This document shows positions 22,163 through 23,085 of a stretch of 23,085 nt of DNA, piece after piece. The notes under the pieces were generated by a model. The model made no database searches. It was not told where the DNA came from and was given only the letters and a program-made list of their open reading frames with translations. The stretch lies in NCBI GenBank assembly GCA_003524365.1, contig DQHS01000009.1, forward strand, positions 3,116-26,200. The letters run 5' to 3'. The stretch comes from Cellvibrio sp. (GTDB lineage Bacteria; Pseudomonadota; Gammaproteobacteria; Pseudomonadales; Cellvibrionaceae). The first letter of the stretch is position 1. Each line of letters starts with the position of its first letter. Made by a program: the position numbers and the translations under genes.

Positions 22163-23085
22163 TTAATCCTCCACCACAATCCAGGTATCTTTACTACCGC
22201 CACCTTGCGATGAATTCACCACATAGGAACCTTTGCGCATTGCTACGCGCGTTAACCCACCAGGTGTGACACAACTTTCACGCCCCTGCAATACGAACGG
22301 ACGCAAGTCAATATGACGCGGTTCGGCATTACCGTTGGTGAGAATAGGTGCGGTCGATAAAGAAATTAACGGCTGCGCCATATAGTTACGTGGATCAGCT
22401 TTAATGCGCAGCGCAAATTCTTCCAATTCTTTTTTGCTCGCTTGCGGGCCGATGATCATGCCGTAGCCGCCGGATTCGTTCGCCGGTTTCACTACCAACT
22501 TGTCGAGATTGGCGAGCACATAATCGCACTGTTTTTTATCGACGCACAAATAACTCGGAACGTTCGGCAAGATGGGTTCTTCACCCAGATAATATTTGAT
22601 CATGTCGGGCACAAAGGTATAAATCACTTTGTCATCCGCCACGCCGGCACCAGGCGCGTTGGCAAGTGCGACATTGCCTTTCAGCCAAGCGCGCATCAAT
22701 CCACGCACGCCGAGTACTGAATCCGGATTAAACATGTCCGGATCCAAAAATAAATCATCGATACGACGATAAATAACATCAACGCGTTTCAAGCCGTCAA
22801 TGCTGCGCATATACACGCAGTCATCACTGTCCACAACCAGATCACTGCCCTCTACCAATTCCACACCCATTTGTTGCGCGAGATAAGAATGTTCGAAGTA
22901 GGCTGAGTTATAAATACCGGGGGTGAGTACCACAATTTCCGGGCGTTCTGCTTTACGCGGTGATAAAGACGCGAGCGTATCGAACAGTTGATTAGGGTAA
23001 TCAGTGACGGGAACGATGTTGTGGTTTTCAAATAATTCCGGGAATACACGCTTGGTGACTTTGCGGTTTTCCAGCATGTAGGAAA
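22163..23085 (-). CDS. Circularly permuted ATP-grasp ligase (split form), partial at the 5' end
   Basis: About 307 codons are inside the window; the N-terminal part (probably 160-180 residues) lies beyond 23085. The frame reads SYMLENRKVTKRVFPELFE at the edge. Further on it has VLTPGIYNSAYFEHSYLAQQ, GLKRVDVIYRRIDDLFLDPD, KLVVKPANESGGYGM (ATP-binding lysine plus glycine-rich loop), PGGLTRVAMRKGS and SSQGGGSKDTWIVVED at the end. These are the standard landmarks of the circularly permuted ATP-grasp family and are more complete than in the fused paralogue at 4309. Together with the alpha-E gene it forms an operon (3-base gap) for the proposed amide-bond-forming system. Cytosolic. Confidence 0.92.
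   Translation of the reverse strand, partial: SYMLENRKVTKRVFPELFENHNIVPVTDYPNQLFDTLASLSPRKAERPEIVVLTPGIYNSAYFEHSYLAQQMGVELVEGSDLVVDSDDCVYMRSIDGLKRVDVIYRRIDDLFLDPDMFNPDSVLGVRGLMRAWLKGNVALANAPGAGVADDKVIYTFVPDMIKYYLGEEPILPNVPSYLCVDKKQCDYVLANLDKLVVKPANESGGYGMIIGPQASKKELEEFALRIKADPRNYMAQPLISLSTAPILTNGNAEPRHIDLRPFVLQGRESCVTPGGLTRVAMRKGSYVVNSSQGGGSKDTWIVVED

Noticed and set aside
1..23085. CRISPR arrays, tRNA or rRNA genes, complete insertion sequences, prophage genes
   Set aside because: No regularly spaced direct repeats, no cloverleaf or rRNA sequence that I recognise, and no transposase, integrase or phage structural gene is present in the window.

Overview
The window looks like a chromosomal stretch of a gammaproteobacterium of moderate GC content. 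Several products resemble those of the Cellvibrio/Pseudomonas side of the class. This placement rests on recognising protein families, not on a search. Both ends carry housekeeping-like genes of one theme, the ATP-grasp / alpha-E / transglutaminase-like 'peptide ligase' systems. Between them lies about 13 kb of mosaic accessory DNA.

Left flank (1-7816). A divergent AI-2E-type permease (partial) is followed by a three-gene plus-strand cluster. It encodes a large transglutaminase-like/DUF2126 protein, a circularly permuted ATP-grasp fused to an alpha-E domain, and a second transglutaminase-like protein. The large protein has lost the Asp of its Cys-His-Asp triad (Gly254), while its small partner keeps the full triad. 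The right flank (21185-23085, minus strand) holds the split version of the same ATP-grasp and alpha-E pair, so two paralogous systems converge on the accessory region.

Accessory region. From 7846 there is a hipBA-type toxin-antitoxin remnant. The HipB-like repressor is intact and has two copies of a TTACCAA-N11-TTGGTAA operator. The hipA toxin has collapsed to an N-terminal stub joined out of frame to its C-terminal end. Next come AT-rich singletons: an 878-residue Rad50/RloC-like ATPase with a zinc-hook CxxC (candidate defence gene), a DUF4238 protein, a C-terminal fragment of a lost gene, an unrecognised 324-residue protein, and a DUF6988-like protein. A divergent membrane protein/TetR pair shares a palindromic operator candidate. 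Then follow a truncated YCII gene, a DUF1905/YdeI-like protein, a GFA-family protein, a small outer-membrane beta-barrel with a flavin reductase-like gene 1 bp behind it, a VOC-family protein, a 5'-truncated aquaporin Z gene, and a DUF4349 lipoprotein.

Two patterns tie the accessory region together. First, a degenerate short repeat, roughly AATGTCCGCTTTTGGCCGAA, lies in the gap after at least five accessory genes in the same orientation as those genes, with one reverse copy before the ATPase gene; this gives a cassette-like 'gene plus repeat' layout without integron hallmarks. Second, at least four genes (hipA, the 12.9 kb fragment, YCII, aqpZ) are deletion remnants, so the region is a zone of repeated gain and decay. 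The best candidates for new biology are the zinc-hook ATPase with its neighbours and the repeat-punctuated layout; neither can be proved from sequence alone.
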